Below are positions 43,317 through 51,834 of a DNA stretch of 64,000 nt, in pieces (position 1 is the first letter of the stretch; each line of letters starts with the position of its first letter). This DNA is from JADHMP01 sp016779985 (GTDB lineage: Bacteria; Bacteroidota; Bacteroidia; Flavobacteriales; Flavobacteriaceae): contig JADHMP010000012.1 of the NCBI GenBank assembly GCA_016779985.1, positions 9,703 to 73,702 on the forward strand, read 5' to 3'. Under the pieces are notes generated by a model. That model was not told where the DNA came from. It saw nothing but the letters and a program-made list of their open reading frames with translations, and made no database searches. The position numbers and the translations under genes are program-made.

Positions 43317-44312
43317 TTATTCTTCCAAATACCAAACTTCTTCTTCCTGCGCATTTTTAACAAAAGAAAGCAAATTGTATGCTTTGCGTTTTGAAGTAAA
43401 ACGGCCAAAAGCAACTCTATATAGCCCGTCAGGGCTTTCTTTAGCGAGTTCCGCATCATATCCGTTTGCTCTCAGTTGAGCAATCAAATTGTTTGCATTG
43501 TCAAGAGACCGAAAAGAACCCGCAATGACACTGTAGTATTTTTCATCTGAAAACACAACATCATCATTAGATAGGGGAGCCCTTCCTGTAGCTTCTGCAG
43601 CAACAGATACAGCCCCCAAGGTGCCTAAATCAAAAGTTGCTTCTTGAACATTTTTTTTGATTTTTTCCTGTGCCAACTCTTGTTGCTTTATTTTTTCATG
43701 AGTTACATAATTTTGCCCGAAATAATAAGCGCCAGCGATCAAAACGGCGGCCACAACACCTACCAAGGCATAACGCATTTTGGGGCTTTTGTTTTCATTT
43801 GTTAGATTTTCATCGTTTCCATCGGGCTCGAACATTAAATCATCATTGTTTGAATTTTCCATAATTGAAATAATTTTAGGGGTTTCTGATTGAATAGAAA
43901 TAAATAAAGGGCTTCTTTGGAAGTTTGGTAATCCAAATGCCTGAGTGTTGAAATTTATTTTACCCAAAGGTAAAAAGTGCCATTTTTTATCAGGGCTAAG
44001 TTGCATTTCACCCACACCAGGAAAACGCAAAACTTGTGTTTGTATTCTTTTTTTCCACAGACTTGCTTCTTTTTCAATTTTACGAAGCGCCTGTTCATAA
44101 CTAATAGCCTCTTTTTGTGCATAATAATGAGCTAAAATACCATCGTTGGTAGACAACAAACGATTGAATAGAATTTCTTTCCTAGGAGGGAAAAAAGCTC
44201 CGTCATTTGTTACTGTAGCATGATTAGTTCGTGTCAAAAAAGCCCCAAAATTGGGCACCGTGACACATTCGTGCTGGTATAAAAGTTCTTTGATATACTG
44301 ATAAAGAAGCAT
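43317..44312 (-). CDS. SPOR domain protein with N-terminal HU/CCDC81-like domain
   Basis: 331 residues. The N-terminal HU-CCDC81 part (YIKELLYQHECVTVPNFGAFLT) is followed by a linker, one transmembrane helix (about 178-196, ALVGVVAAVLIAGAYYFGQ) and a C-terminal SPOR domain (KYYSVIAGSFRSLDNANNLIAQLRANGYDAELA), which binds denuded septal peptidoglycan. This suits a cell-division factor beside an EnvC-like activator. A -7 promoter element ends 4 bases before the ATG, so the mRNA may be leaderless. Confidence 0.87.
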   Translation of the reverse strand: MLLYQYIKELLYQHECVTVPNFGAFLTRTNHATVTNDGAFFPPRKEILFNRLLSTNDGILAHYYAQKEAISYEQALRKIEKEASLWKKRIQTQVLRFPGVGEMQLSPDKKWHFLPLGKINFNTQAFGLPNFQRSPLFISIQSETPKIISIMENSNNDDLMFEPDGNDENLTNENKSPKMRYALVGVVAAVLIAGAYYFGQNYVTHEKIKQQELAQEKIKKNVQEATFDLGTLGAVSVAAEATGRAPLSNDDVVFSDEKYYSVIAGSFRSLDNANNLIAQLRANGYDAELAKESPDGLYRVAFGRFTSKRKAYNLLSFVKNAQEEEVWYLEE

Positions 44313-44316
44313 ACAT

Positions 44317-44324
44317 CAAAAATA
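44317..44324 (-). promoter_or_regulatory. -7 element (TATTTTTG) directly in front of the SPOR gene
   Basis: TAnnTTTG match on the minus strand; only 4 bases separate it from the ATG at 44312. The HU-like domain starts within a few residues of that Met, so a later start is unlikely. Confidence 0.5.
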
Positions 44325-44400
44325 CTAAATTTATGCCAACATAATTTCTTTTGAAAAAAGACTACTAGTATTTTTAGTATTTTAAATAAAATTTTGCCCC

Positions 44401-45504
44401 TTGAATGCTTTAGAAGCCTATTTGTTTTTACGATATCTTCCTGGAATAGGGCCAGTAAAAGAGCAAAAATTGCTCAGCCATTTTAAGACTCCATCAGCTA
44501 TATTTGAGGCTTCAGAAAGTGATCTTTTGAAGATTGAGGGACTGGGAAGTATTCACACAAAAGCTATTCAAAATTGGAGAAAGTACAAACCTCAGGTTCA
44601 ACAACAAATAGACCTCATTGCAAAGCACCAAATTTAAACCTTGTTTTGGGGTGCTGAAAACTATCCAGAGACATTAGCATTTTGCCCTGATGCACCAGCA
44701 GTATTATTTTATAGGGGTAATCTAGATGTAGCTAGAAAAAGAAAAATAATAAGTGTGGTTGGTACTCGATCTCATACGCGCTATGGCGAAGAGATGTGTA
44801 AAATGATTATACAAAATTTGGCCCCATACGATCCTATCATATGTTCTGGTTTTGCTTATGGCATTGATATTGTGGCTCACAAAGCTGCTTTAGCCAATGG
44901 CTTAAACACCATAGCTTGTTTAGCACACGGTTTTAATACACTATATCCCAAAGAACACAAAAAATATCAAAATCAGATTGAAAAGCAAGGCGCCTTTTTT
45001 TCAGACTGTTTGTTTGGAGAAACGATAGAAAAAGGAAGTTTTCCTCGTAGAAATAGAATCATAGCCGGGCTAGGACATTTAACTTTAGTTATTGAATCAG
45101 CCTCTAAGGGAGGTAGCATGAACACGGCAGATTTGGCCAATCAATATGGGAGGGAAATATTTGCGCTTCCAGGAAAGGTTTCTGATGCTAAAAGCAGGGG
45201 TTGCAATTTGCTTATAAAACAACAAAAAGCAACCTTATTCTTTGATATTGAACAACTTTTAGAGAGCCTTCAACTCCTTAAAGAATCAAAACCAAAAAAA
45301 CCAACTCAAAGAAAGCTTTTTATTTCATTAACTGAAGAAGAGCAAAAAGTCTTTGCTGCATTTCAAGATGGCGAACGAAAGCATCTTGATTTGCTTGCTG
45401 CTGAGTTAAAATGGGAGATTGGCAAAGTGGCAAGTCTGTTAATGATTCTCGAGATGAAAGGTCTAATTTTAGCCCACCAAGGGAAATATTTTGAAGTGAT
45501 TTAA
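44401..45504 (+). pseudogene. dprA: dprA interrupted by one in-frame stop codon
   Basis: The frame from TTG 44401 to the stop at 45504 encodes a complete DprA/Smf protein except for a single TAA at 44635-44637. The first 78 codons are the N-terminal helical (SAM/HhH-like) domain: LRYLPGIGPVKEQKLLSHFKTPSAIFEASESDLLKIEGLG. The frame then continues without shift into TLFWGAENYPETL and the Rossmann-fold core. The normal residue is probably Lys (AAA), so one base change would explain the break. DprA loads RecA on incoming single-stranded DNA during transformation. The gene may be freshly inactivated, or made as two chains by restart at TTG 44641. Confidence 0.85.
44641..45504 (+). CDS. dprA: DprA Rossmann-fold core (possible stand-alone product of split dprA)
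   Basis: 287 residues if translation restarts at TTG 44641, three bases after the internal stop. It keeps the whole DprA core: VVGTRSHTRYGEEM, SGFAYGIDIVAHKAAL, ACLAHGFNTLYPKEH, FPRRNRIIAGLGHLTLVIESASKGGSMNTADLANQYGREIFALPG and the winged-helix-like C-terminus. No further stops or frameshifts are seen, which is compatible with continued use or with very recent loss. Its stop overlaps that of the convergent trpS by 4 bases (TTAA). Confidence 0.7.
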   Translation: MFWGAENYPETLAFCPDAPAVLFYRGNLDVARKRKIISVVGTRSHTRYGEEMCKMIIQNLAPYDPIICSGFAYGIDIVAHKAALANGLNTIACLAHGFNTLYPKEHKKYQNQIEKQGAFFSDCLFGETIEKGSFPRRNRIIAGLGHLTLVIESASKGGSMNTADLANQYGREIFALPGKVSDAKSRGCNLLIKQQKATLFFDIEQLLESLQLLKESKPKKPTQRKLFISLTEEEQKVFAAFQDGERKHLDLLAAELKWEIGKVASLLMILEMKGLILAHQGKYFEVI

Positions 45505-46469
45505 TACCCAATTTTGCTTCTGACTCTTAATAAGACCTCTTGGGCAACTGCTCTTGCTTTATCAGCACCTTTAACGAGTGCTATTTGCACCTCTTCAGGG
45601 TTTTGGACATAATAGTCGAAGGTTTTTCTTTCTTTCCTGAAATGAGTCAGGAGAAGTTCAAAAAGGGCTGTTTTTGCATGCCCATAGCCCATGCCGGCAT
45701 TTTGATATCTAGCACGTAATGCTTTTGATTCATCCTCAGAGGCGATCAGTTGAAAGAGTTGAAAAACCGTACATGAATCGGGGTCTTTAGGATCCTCTAA
45801 TGGGGTACTGTCCGTTTGAATTTGCATAATTTGTTTACGCAATTGCTTTTCAGGCAAAAAAATGTTAACAGTATTGTTTTTGGATTTACTCATTTTTTGA
45901 CCGTCCGTCCCAGGAATATATTGTTTATTTTCCTGAATTTTAGCTTGAGGTAGCACAAAAGTGTCTCCCATTTGATGATTGAATCGAGCAGCTACATCAC
46001 GAGTAATTTCTATATGTTGTAATTGATCTTTCCCTACAGGGACAACTTCAGCGTCGTAAAGTAAAATATCCGCAGCCATGAGCATCGGATAAGAAAACAA
46101 CCCGGCATTGATATCAGATAATGAGTCAGACTTATCTTTAAAAGAATGTGCCAGTGTGAGGCGTTGATAGGGAAAAAAGCAATTCAAATACCAAGCAAGT
46201 TCAGTGACTTCACTCACATCACTCTGTCGATAGAAATGTGTTTTTTCAATATCTAAACCACAGGCTAGCCAGGCGGCTGCTGTGGAAAAAGTATTTTCTC
46301 TAAGGGTGTTCCCATTTTTGATTTGCGTCAAAGAATGCAAATCAGCGATAAACAAGAAAGAATCGTTTTCTTCAGCTTTCGACAGGGCAATGGCAGGCAA
46401 AACAGCCCCTAGTAAATTTCCTAAATGAGGGATTCCCGTTGATTGCACCCCAGTTAAAATTCTTGCCAT
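45501..46469 (-). CDS. trpS: Tryptophan--tRNA ligase
   Basis: 322 residues, class I synthetase. TGIPHLGNLLGA at 11-22 carries the HIGH motif (PHLG), and KMSKSKNN at 192-199 is an exact KMSKS. The motif PVGKDQLQHIEITRDVAARFN supports TrpRS over TyrRS. Normal length. A promoter with both elements lies upstream. Confidence 0.97.
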   Translation of the reverse strand: MARILTGVQSTGIPHLGNLLGAVLPAIALSKAEENDSFLFIADLHSLTQIKNGNTLRENTFSTAAAWLACGLDIEKTHFYRQSDVSEVTELAWYLNCFFPYQRLTLAHSFKDKSDSLSDINAGLFSYPMLMAADILLYDAEVVPVGKDQLQHIEITRDVAARFNHQMGDTFVLPQAKIQENKQYIPGTDGQKMSKSKNNTVNIFLPEKQLRKQIMQIQTDSTPLEDPKDPDSCTVFQLFQLIASEDESKALRARYQNAGMGYGHAKTALFELLLTHFRKERKTFDYYVQNPEEVQIALVKGADKARAVAQEVLLRVRSKIGY

Positions 46470-46484
46470 TTAAACAAATTTTGA

Positions 46485-46515
46485 CAAAGGTAAGATTCCT
46501 CAATTGGGAGTACAA
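46485..46515 (-). promoter_or_regulatory. trpS promoter: TTG -33 and TACCTTTG -7
   Basis: On the minus strand TTG (46513-46515) is followed after 20 bases by TACCTTTG (46485-46492), matching the Bacteroidota TTG-N(19-21)-TAnnTTTG promoter. The -7 element is 15 bases from the ATG. Confidence 0.65.
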
Positions 46516-46621
46516 CTATTTCTTCACCTAAAGATTATCAAGTACTATTCAGGAATGCTTCTATTTAGTTTTCTACATTTGTTAAAATGGGAATCCAACT
46601 ATTATTGAAGAGTACCAACTA

Positions 46622-47401
46622 ATGAAAAAAACACTTCTTGTTTTATGGCGCATCTGGTTCTACTTGTTGACTGCCATTCCTGTTATCCTTTTATTTCCAA
46701 TATTAGCAATAGCCCTATTTTTCCCCAATGGCTATTGGTTTTTATTTTGGATTGCTCGTAATATTTGGTCTCCTTTTGTGCTTTTAGGAACAGGTTTTTG
46801 GATTAAACGCACCAATAGTATTCCCGAGTTGAAATCTACCTCTATAATTATTGCCAATCATACAAGTTATATTGATATTTTTATCATGTTTAGACTTTTT
46901 AAAAAACCTTTTGTCTTTGTTGGAAAAAAGGAATTAGTCAAAATTCCAATTTTTGGTTATTTGTATAAACGTGCGGCTATAATGGTTAACCGATCTGATA
47001 AAAAAAGCCGTTTTGCGGTTTATGGGTTTGCAAACAAAGTGATCGCCAAAGGATATAGTATTTGTATTTTTCCAGAACAAGACTATGTGGATGAGTCAAT
47101 TTTATTGAATCCTTTTAAAAGAGGGGCTTTTAAGATGGCGATTACAAATCAATTACCCATACTTCCACTTGTCTTTTATGATTGCAAGCGAAAATTTCCT
47201 TGGTACACTAGTTATGGTTATCCAGGGTCACTTCGTGTTAAAGCACTACCTAAAATAGAAGCAGAAATCCTAAAAGAGGAAGACCTAGAAAAACTTATGA
47301 AGGCGACTCATCAGAAAGTAAAAAAAGTATTATTAGAAGATGAAAAAAAGACAGCACTTCAAGCGATTGATTTGTGGCAAAAAATCAGCTCATCGGCCTA
47401 A
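46622..47401 (+). CDS. plsC: 1-acyl-sn-glycerol-3-phosphate acyltransferase
   Basis: 259 residues with N-terminal membrane helices (about 9-60). The acyltransferase motif I is NHTSYID (His80, Asp85), motif II follows in VGKKELVKIPIFGYLYKRAAIMVNR, and motif III is FPEQ, a variant of FPEG. It makes phosphatidic acid in the inner membrane. Related Bacteroidota enzymes also O-acylate ornithine lipids, which cannot be excluded. Its 3' end overlaps the convergent pabC-like gene by 17 bases. Confidence 0.9.
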   Translation: MKKTLLVLWRIWFYLLTAIPVILLFPILAIALFFPNGYWFLFWIARNIWSPFVLLGTGFWIKRTNSIPELKSTSIIIANHTSYIDIFIMFRLFKKPFVFVGKKELVKIPIFGYLYKRAAIMVNRSDKKSRFAVYGFANKVIAKGYSICIFPEQDYVDESILLNPFKRGAFKMAITNQLPILPLVFYDCKRKFPWYTSYGYPGSLRVKALPKIEAEILKEEDLEKLMKATHQKVKKVLLEDEKKTALQAIDLWQKISSSA

Positions 47402-48020
47402 TATTTGCTACACTATAGCAAGAATCTGTCTCAAAATCGCGTAGTGCATTAATCATTTTAAAGACTTCAAATTCCGTATAGTTTTCTAAGCTTATGGGGG
47501 TAGAACTGATTTTTCCCTGAGCTAGCAATCGGGCACGAGCGGTGCCTTCCAGAAGCGGTTTATCTGGTGTAAACCAGCCCCCATTTTTCCTAAAAGCTAT
47601 ATTCCCATAAGAAGTATCTGTTAACAACCCATTTCTAACTATTAAGACATCATCAGCATCGCCTCGCTTTTGATATAATTCGCTTAGAAGGACTCTGTCT
47701 TCCCATTTTAATTCATAATTAATAGCATTATGTTCAACCAACTGAAGGTGAGCAATAGGGCTAAAAGCGTAGTTACTAAAACGCCATTCTCTTTGATTTT
47801 CATTATATGAAATGCGCAATTTAACCTTCCCTTTCTGATAAGCGTTAGGAATGTCAATGCCTTCTAAAAGGGGTTTTACAGGAGGCCTTTTAAAATAGGT
47901 TATGAAAGATTTAACATATCTCTTCTCGTGCCAAGAGGCGTGTTGCACTTGGCCATCTATGACACCTATTGACTCAAACAGTGGGAATGTAGATTTTTTT
48001 AAATAGTTCTTCATATTCAT
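47385..48020 (-). CDS. pabC: PLP-dependent class IV aminotransferase, 4-amino-4-deoxychorismate lyase-like
   Basis: 211 residues. Fold-type IV features include the probable PLP lysine in YELKWEDR, the VLIVRNGLLTDTSYGNIAF strand-loop that binds substrate and cofactor, and TPDKPLLEGTARARLL. Directly downstream of pabB and overlapping it by 47 bases, so it most likely forms p-aminobenzoate from aminodeoxychorismate. Slightly short for a PabC, as is common in Bacteroidota. Start could also be the Met two codons later. Confidence 0.82.
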   Translation of the reverse strand: MNMKNYLKKSTFPLFESIGVIDGQVQHASWHEKRYVKSFITYFKRPPVKPLLEGIDIPNAYQKGKVKLRISYNENQREWRFSNYAFSPIAHLQLVEHNAINYELKWEDRVLLSELYQKRGDADDVLIVRNGLLTDTSYGNIAFRKNGGWFTPDKPLLEGTARARLLAQGKISSTPISLENYTEFEVFKMINALRDFETDSCYSVANIRPMS

Positions 48021-48936
48021 CTTCTAAGGTACTTAGGTGCGTAATGCCACCCCCACTTCTGTAATAATAAAATTGGTCCTGCTTTTCGATAAAACGAATA
48101 TTCACAGCACTTTCTAGTTTACGCCCGTCAAAAAGACCAAACACACCTGTATAATACCCGCGAGGGTTCTGCTCAACTTCCTTAATCAGTGCTGTCGTTT
48201 TTAATTTTGGAGCCCCTGTAATAGATCCTGCAGGCAATAGTTTCATCAAAAGGTCACCTCCGTTCTCTTTCCAATTAGGTGGCAAAGTTCCTCTAATTTC
48301 TGAACTGGTTTGCAATAGTTTTCCTTGAGTTGTTGAAATGGTTTCAACATATCTAAACTGTTTTACCTGCACGTTTTTGGCAATTTGTGAAAGGTCATTT
48401 CGAATTAAGTCTACAATAGTATTGTGCTCCAATTGCTCCTTTTGATTTTCTCTTAGGCGTTCACTGGCATTAGGAATAGAGGCGTCTATGGTTCCCTTCA
48501 TGGGGAAGGCTGCAATTTCATCCCCTTCAATTTTGATAAAGCACTCTGGAGAAAACAAAACAAATTGGTTTTTTAAGTAAAGTTTATAAGGAGCATTAAC
48601 ACCATAAAAGATATCTTCAAGACTGTTTTTTAGCTTTATTTCTGTGGGGAAGGTGAGATTAACCAAAAAAGAATCTCCGCGATAAATGCCTTTATATACT
48701 CTTTCAAATGCAGATTTATAGTTTTCAAAAGGGAGTCTTTTTTTTTCAAGATTACTTAAGCCCACCTTCGGAGGTTTTGGCACATTAGTTTCACCCTTAA
48801 CATTGAAAAACAAACCATTATTTGCTGCTTCATCAAGAGTGTAGAGTAAAGGTTTCTTAAATTCATAGTCAATGAGAAAGACAAAGGGGACCTTTTGTGT
48901 TAACCAGTTTGAAAATTGCTGACGAAATGCTTGCAA
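47974..48936 (-). CDS. pabB: Aminodeoxychorismate synthase component I
   Basis: 320 residues, the chorismate-binding half of PabB without the long N-terminal domain found in TrpE. Conserved motifs: SPECFIKIEGDEIAAFPMKGTI, HNTIVDLIRNDLSQIA, LLPAGSITGAPKLKTT and GYYTGVFGLFDG. The overlap with a class IV aminotransferase points to p-aminobenzoate (folate) rather than anthranilate. The glutamine amidotransferase subunit is not in the window. Sixteen bases downstream of recA's stop on the same strand. Confidence 0.92.
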   Translation of the reverse strand: MQAFRQQFSNWLTQKVPFVFLIDYEFKKPLLYTLDEAANNGLFFNVKGETNVPKPPKVGLSNLEKKRLPFENYKSAFERVYKGIYRGDSFLVNLTFPTEIKLKNSLEDIFYGVNAPYKLYLKNQFVLFSPECFIKIEGDEIAAFPMKGTIDASIPNASERLRENQKEQLEHNTIVDLIRNDLSQIAKNVQVKQFRYVETISTTQGKLLQTSSEIRGTLPPNWKENGGDLLMKLLPAGSITGAPKLKTTALIKEVEQNPRGYYTGVFGLFDGRKLESAVNIRFIEKQDQFYYYRSGGGITHLSTLEDEYEELFKKIYIPTV

Positions 48937-48951
48937 CGGTGCAGCGCTTTA

Positions 48952-49962
48952 TTATGAAGAGAGAGACTTTAATGTTTCTCTAATTTTGACTTCTAATTCC
49001 TCCATGAGTTCTGGGTTATCAGCCAAGAGTTGTTTCACTGCATCCCTACCTTGACCTAGCTTGGTGTCGTTATAACTAAACCAAGAACCACTTTTTTTGA
49101 TGATTTCATAATTCACACCTAAGTCAATTATTTCTCCTATTTTAGAAATGCCCTCACCAAACATAATGTCAAATTCAGTAGTTTTAAAAGGGGGAGCGAC
49201 TTTATTTTTAACCACTTTAACCCTTGTTTTGTTACCAAGCACTTCTGCATCTGCCCCTTTAATTTGAGTAGAGCGTCGGATATCTAAACGAACAGAAGCA
49301 TAAAACTTCAAGGCATTTCCACCAGTGGTAGTTTCAGGATTTCCAAACATGACTCCAATTTTCTCTCGCAATTGATTGATAAAAAAGACTGTACACTGCG
49401 TTTTGCTAATAGAACCGGTCAATTTCCGAAGGGCCTGAGACATCAATCGCGCGTGAAGCCCCATTTTGGAATCACCCATTTCACCCTCAATTTCACTCTT
49501 TGGGGTTAGTGCGGCAACAGAATCTATCACCACCAAATCAATAGCTCCTGAGCGTATTAAATTGTCAGTTATTTCGAGTGCTTGCTCACCATTATCGGGT
49601 TGTGAAATGATTAGTTCAGCCACATCAATACCTAATTTCTCAGCATAAAAACGATCAAAAGCATGCTCAGCATCAATAAAAGCGGCAATACCCCCTTGTT
49701 TTTGACATTGGGCAATCGCATGAAGCGTAAGTGTTGTTTTTCCTGAAGATTCTGGACCATAAATTTCAATGATTCGACCACGAGGATACCCACCTACCCC
49801 TAATGCAATGTCTAAACCAAGCGAACCCGAGGGGATGGCGTCAATTTCATCAACAATCGCTTCATCACCCAGTTTCATTACGGCTCCTTTTCCATACGTT
49901 TTGTCTAGCTTATCAAGGGTTAGTTGTAAAGCTTTTAATTTTCCTTTCTTTTCGTCTGCCAT
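48952..49962 (-). CDS. recA: Recombinase RecA
   Basis: 336 residues. Walker A GPESSGKTT at 69-77, the LVVIDSVAALTPKSEIEGEMGD segment with Walker B and loop L1, and FINQLREKIGVMFGNPETTTGGNALKFYASVRLDIRR (loop L2 region) are all standard. Strand exchange and SOS co-protease. Co-directional with pabB and pabC downstream. Confidence 0.98.
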   Translation of the reverse strand: MADEKKGKLKALQLTLDKLDKTYGKGAVMKLGDEAIVDEIDAIPSGSLGLDIALGVGGYPRGRIIEIYGPESSGKTTLTLHAIAQCQKQGGIAAFIDAEHAFDRFYAEKLGIDVAELIISQPDNGEQALEITDNLIRSGAIDLVVIDSVAALTPKSEIEGEMGDSKMGLHARLMSQALRKLTGSISKTQCTVFFINQLREKIGVMFGNPETTTGGNALKFYASVRLDIRRSTQIKGADAEVLGNKTRVKVVKNKVAPPFKTTEFDIMFGEGISKIGEIIDLGVNYEIIKKSGSWFSYNDTKLGQGRDAVKQLLADNPELMEELEVKIRETLKSLSS

Positions 49963-50110
49963 GATCTTAAAAATTGATTGCTACTAAAATACCAAATTCT
50001 CTCTATTCAACAGGGGTTCATTTAGGGGTTTATTAACAAGTTTTAGAAGTCAAATCAAGCTTAGATCATGAAAAGAAGTATATTACATTGTATTCATAAA
50101 AAATCTTAGC

Positions 50111-50659
50111 ATGGGGAAAAAAGGAAAGGTCTTAACCCAAAGAAATATTAGGTTTATAGCACAGCAAAAAGTCTTTTTTGTTGCCACTGCAGCTAAAACA
50201 GGCACTATTAATCTTTCTCCAAAAGGGTTAGATTCGCTTCGAGTCCTAAATCCAAGTACTATTGTATGGTTAAACTTGACAGGGAGTGGAAATGAAACAG
50301 CGGCTCATCTAATGCAGACTCCTAGGATCACACTAATGATGTGTGCTTTTGAAGGCGCTCCTCAAATATTGCGGATCTATGGAAATGGTGCAACATACAA
50401 CCCCTCCCATTCACTATTTCAAGAATATTATTCTTTATTTTCCCCCAACGTTGGGGCGAGACAAATTATCGAAATAAAAGTGGAGATGGTTCAAACCTCT
50501 TGCGGTTTTGGTGTTCCGCTAATGGACTTTAAAAACGAGCGAACAGCTTTAAACGATTGGTCAAATAAACTTGGAGCGTCTGAAATTGAGACATATCAAA
50601 AAAAGAAAAATGTGAGAAGTTTAGATGGCTTTAAAACAGATATCTCCGAGACCTCCTAA
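50111..50659 (+). CDS. Pyridoxamine 5'-phosphate oxidase-fold flavin-binding protein
   Basis: 182 residues with the split-barrel FMN-binding pattern: KVFFVATAAKTGTINLSPKGLDSLRVL and LNLTGSGNETAAHLMQTPRITLMMCAFEGAPQILRIYGNG. Length and the CGFGVPLMDF tail fit a Bacteroidota subgroup of PNPOx-like proteins of unknown substrate rather than PdxH itself. Cytoplasmic. Confidence 0.85.
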   Translation: MGKKGKVLTQRNIRFIAQQKVFFVATAAKTGTINLSPKGLDSLRVLNPSTIVWLNLTGSGNETAAHLMQTPRITLMMCAFEGAPQILRIYGNGATYNPSHSLFQEYYSLFSPNVGARQIIEIKVEMVQTSCGFGVPLMDFKNERTALNDWSNKLGASEIETYQKKKNVRSLDGFKTDISETS

Positions 50660-50702
50660 CAAAAACTTAGTTCTGAAAAGGGCTAATTTCTTTTAAATAC
50701 GC

Positions 50703-50710
50703 TATTTTTG
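50703..50710 (+). promoter_or_regulatory. -7 element (TATTTTTG) upstream of trhO
   Basis: TAnnTTTG match, 30 bases before the trhO ATG. Confidence 0.45.
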
Positions 50711-50740
50711 ACCTAGTCTCTTCAACTTAAACTATATAGC

Positions 50741-51772
50741 ATGCAACTGTATAACAAATTAAGTGCAAAAGAGCGTGAGCACCTCCTAGAACAAGCTGGT
50801 GAAGAACGCCTCACCCTGTCCTTTTATCAATACGCAAAAATCAGAAACTCAACATTGTTTCGGGATTATCTATTTATTCATTGGGATGAACTCAATGTAT
50901 TAGGAAGAATCTACATAGCCAATGAAGGCGTCAATGCTCAATTATCTGTCCCAGCACCAAATTTTGAAGCATTTAAGACACATCTCGATAGTATAGAATT
51001 CTTAAATAATGTAAGATTAAATATTGCTATTGAACAAAACAATAAATCTTTCTTAAAACTTAAAATCAAAGTACGCAACAAAATAGTTGCCGATGGACTA
51101 AATGACAGCAGTTTTGACGTCACGCAGAAAGGTCAACATCTTGACGCTGAAAAGTTTAATGCTCTTTTGGACGATCCAAACACAGTTTGTGTTGACATGC
51201 GGAATCATTATGAAAGTGAAATTGGCCATTTTGAAGGGGCTATTACACCCGATGTGGACACCTTTCGAGATTCTTTACCCAAAATAGAAAAAGATTTATC
51301 GAAATATAAAGAAGATAAAAATGTACTGATGTATTGCACTGGAGGCATTCGATGTGAAAAGGCCAGCGCTTATTTTAAGCACAAAGGATTTCAAAACGTT
51401 TTTCAATTGGAAGGGGGCATAATAGAATATACAAGACAAGTACGAGAAAAGGGATTGAAAAATAAATTCCTTGGAAAAAATTTTGTTTTTGATGAACGAA
51501 GAGCAGAAAAAATAACAGAAGACGTCATTGCGAGATGCCATCAATGTGGAGCACCTTGTGACACTCATGTCAATTGTGCTAATGAGGCGTGCCATCTGTT
51601 ATTTATTCAATGCGAAAGCTGCCAAAAAAAGAGGGAGCAATGTTGCTCAGCAAAGTGTCAGGAAACGATTCATCTTCCTTTAGAAAAACAAAAACGCTTG
51701 CGAAAAGGGACCCATAACAGTAATAGAATTTTTAAAAAAGGGCGCTCTGATACACTTAAATTTAAACACTAA
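50741..51772 (+). CDS. trhO: tRNA U34 hydroxylase TrhO (rhodanese domain)
   Basis: Oxygen-dependent hydroxylation of U34 in a subset of tRNAs. 343 residues: an acylphosphatase-like N-domain (RIYIANEGVNAQLS), a rhodanese domain with catalytic Cys199 in YCTGGIRCEKASAYF, and a Cys-rich C-terminus (CHQCGAPCDTHVNCANEACH) that probably holds a metal. This is the UPF0176/YceA architecture. With mnmG it makes two wobble-uridine modification genes in the window. Confidence 0.93.
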   Translation: MQLYNKLSAKEREHLLEQAGEERLTLSFYQYAKIRNSTLFRDYLFIHWDELNVLGRIYIANEGVNAQLSVPAPNFEAFKTHLDSIEFLNNVRLNIAIEQNNKSFLKLKIKVRNKIVADGLNDSSFDVTQKGQHLDAEKFNALLDDPNTVCVDMRNHYESEIGHFEGAITPDVDTFRDSLPKIEKDLSKYKEDKNVLMYCTGGIRCEKASAYFKHKGFQNVFQLEGGIIEYTRQVREKGLKNKFLGKNFVFDERRAEKITEDVIARCHQCGAPCDTHVNCANEACHLLFIQCESCQKKREQCCSAKCQETIHLPLEKQKRLRKGTHNSNRIFKKGRSDTLKFKH

Positions 51773-51811
51773 TTTAAGAACAGACGAGACAGTGATTGTT
51801 CTAATTCCACG

Positions 51812-51819
51812 TATCTTTA
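51812..51819 (+). promoter_or_regulatory. -7-like element (TATCTTTA) upstream of ricT
   Basis: Seven of eight matches to TAnnTTTG, 15 bases before the ricT ATG. Confidence 0.35.
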
Positions 51820-51834
51820 CCTTGATTTTATGTT

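Noticed and set aside
50085..50092. TTACATTG upstream of the PNPOx-like gene as a -7 promoter element
   Set aside because: It lacks one T of the TTTG block and fits the TAnnTTTG consensus poorly.
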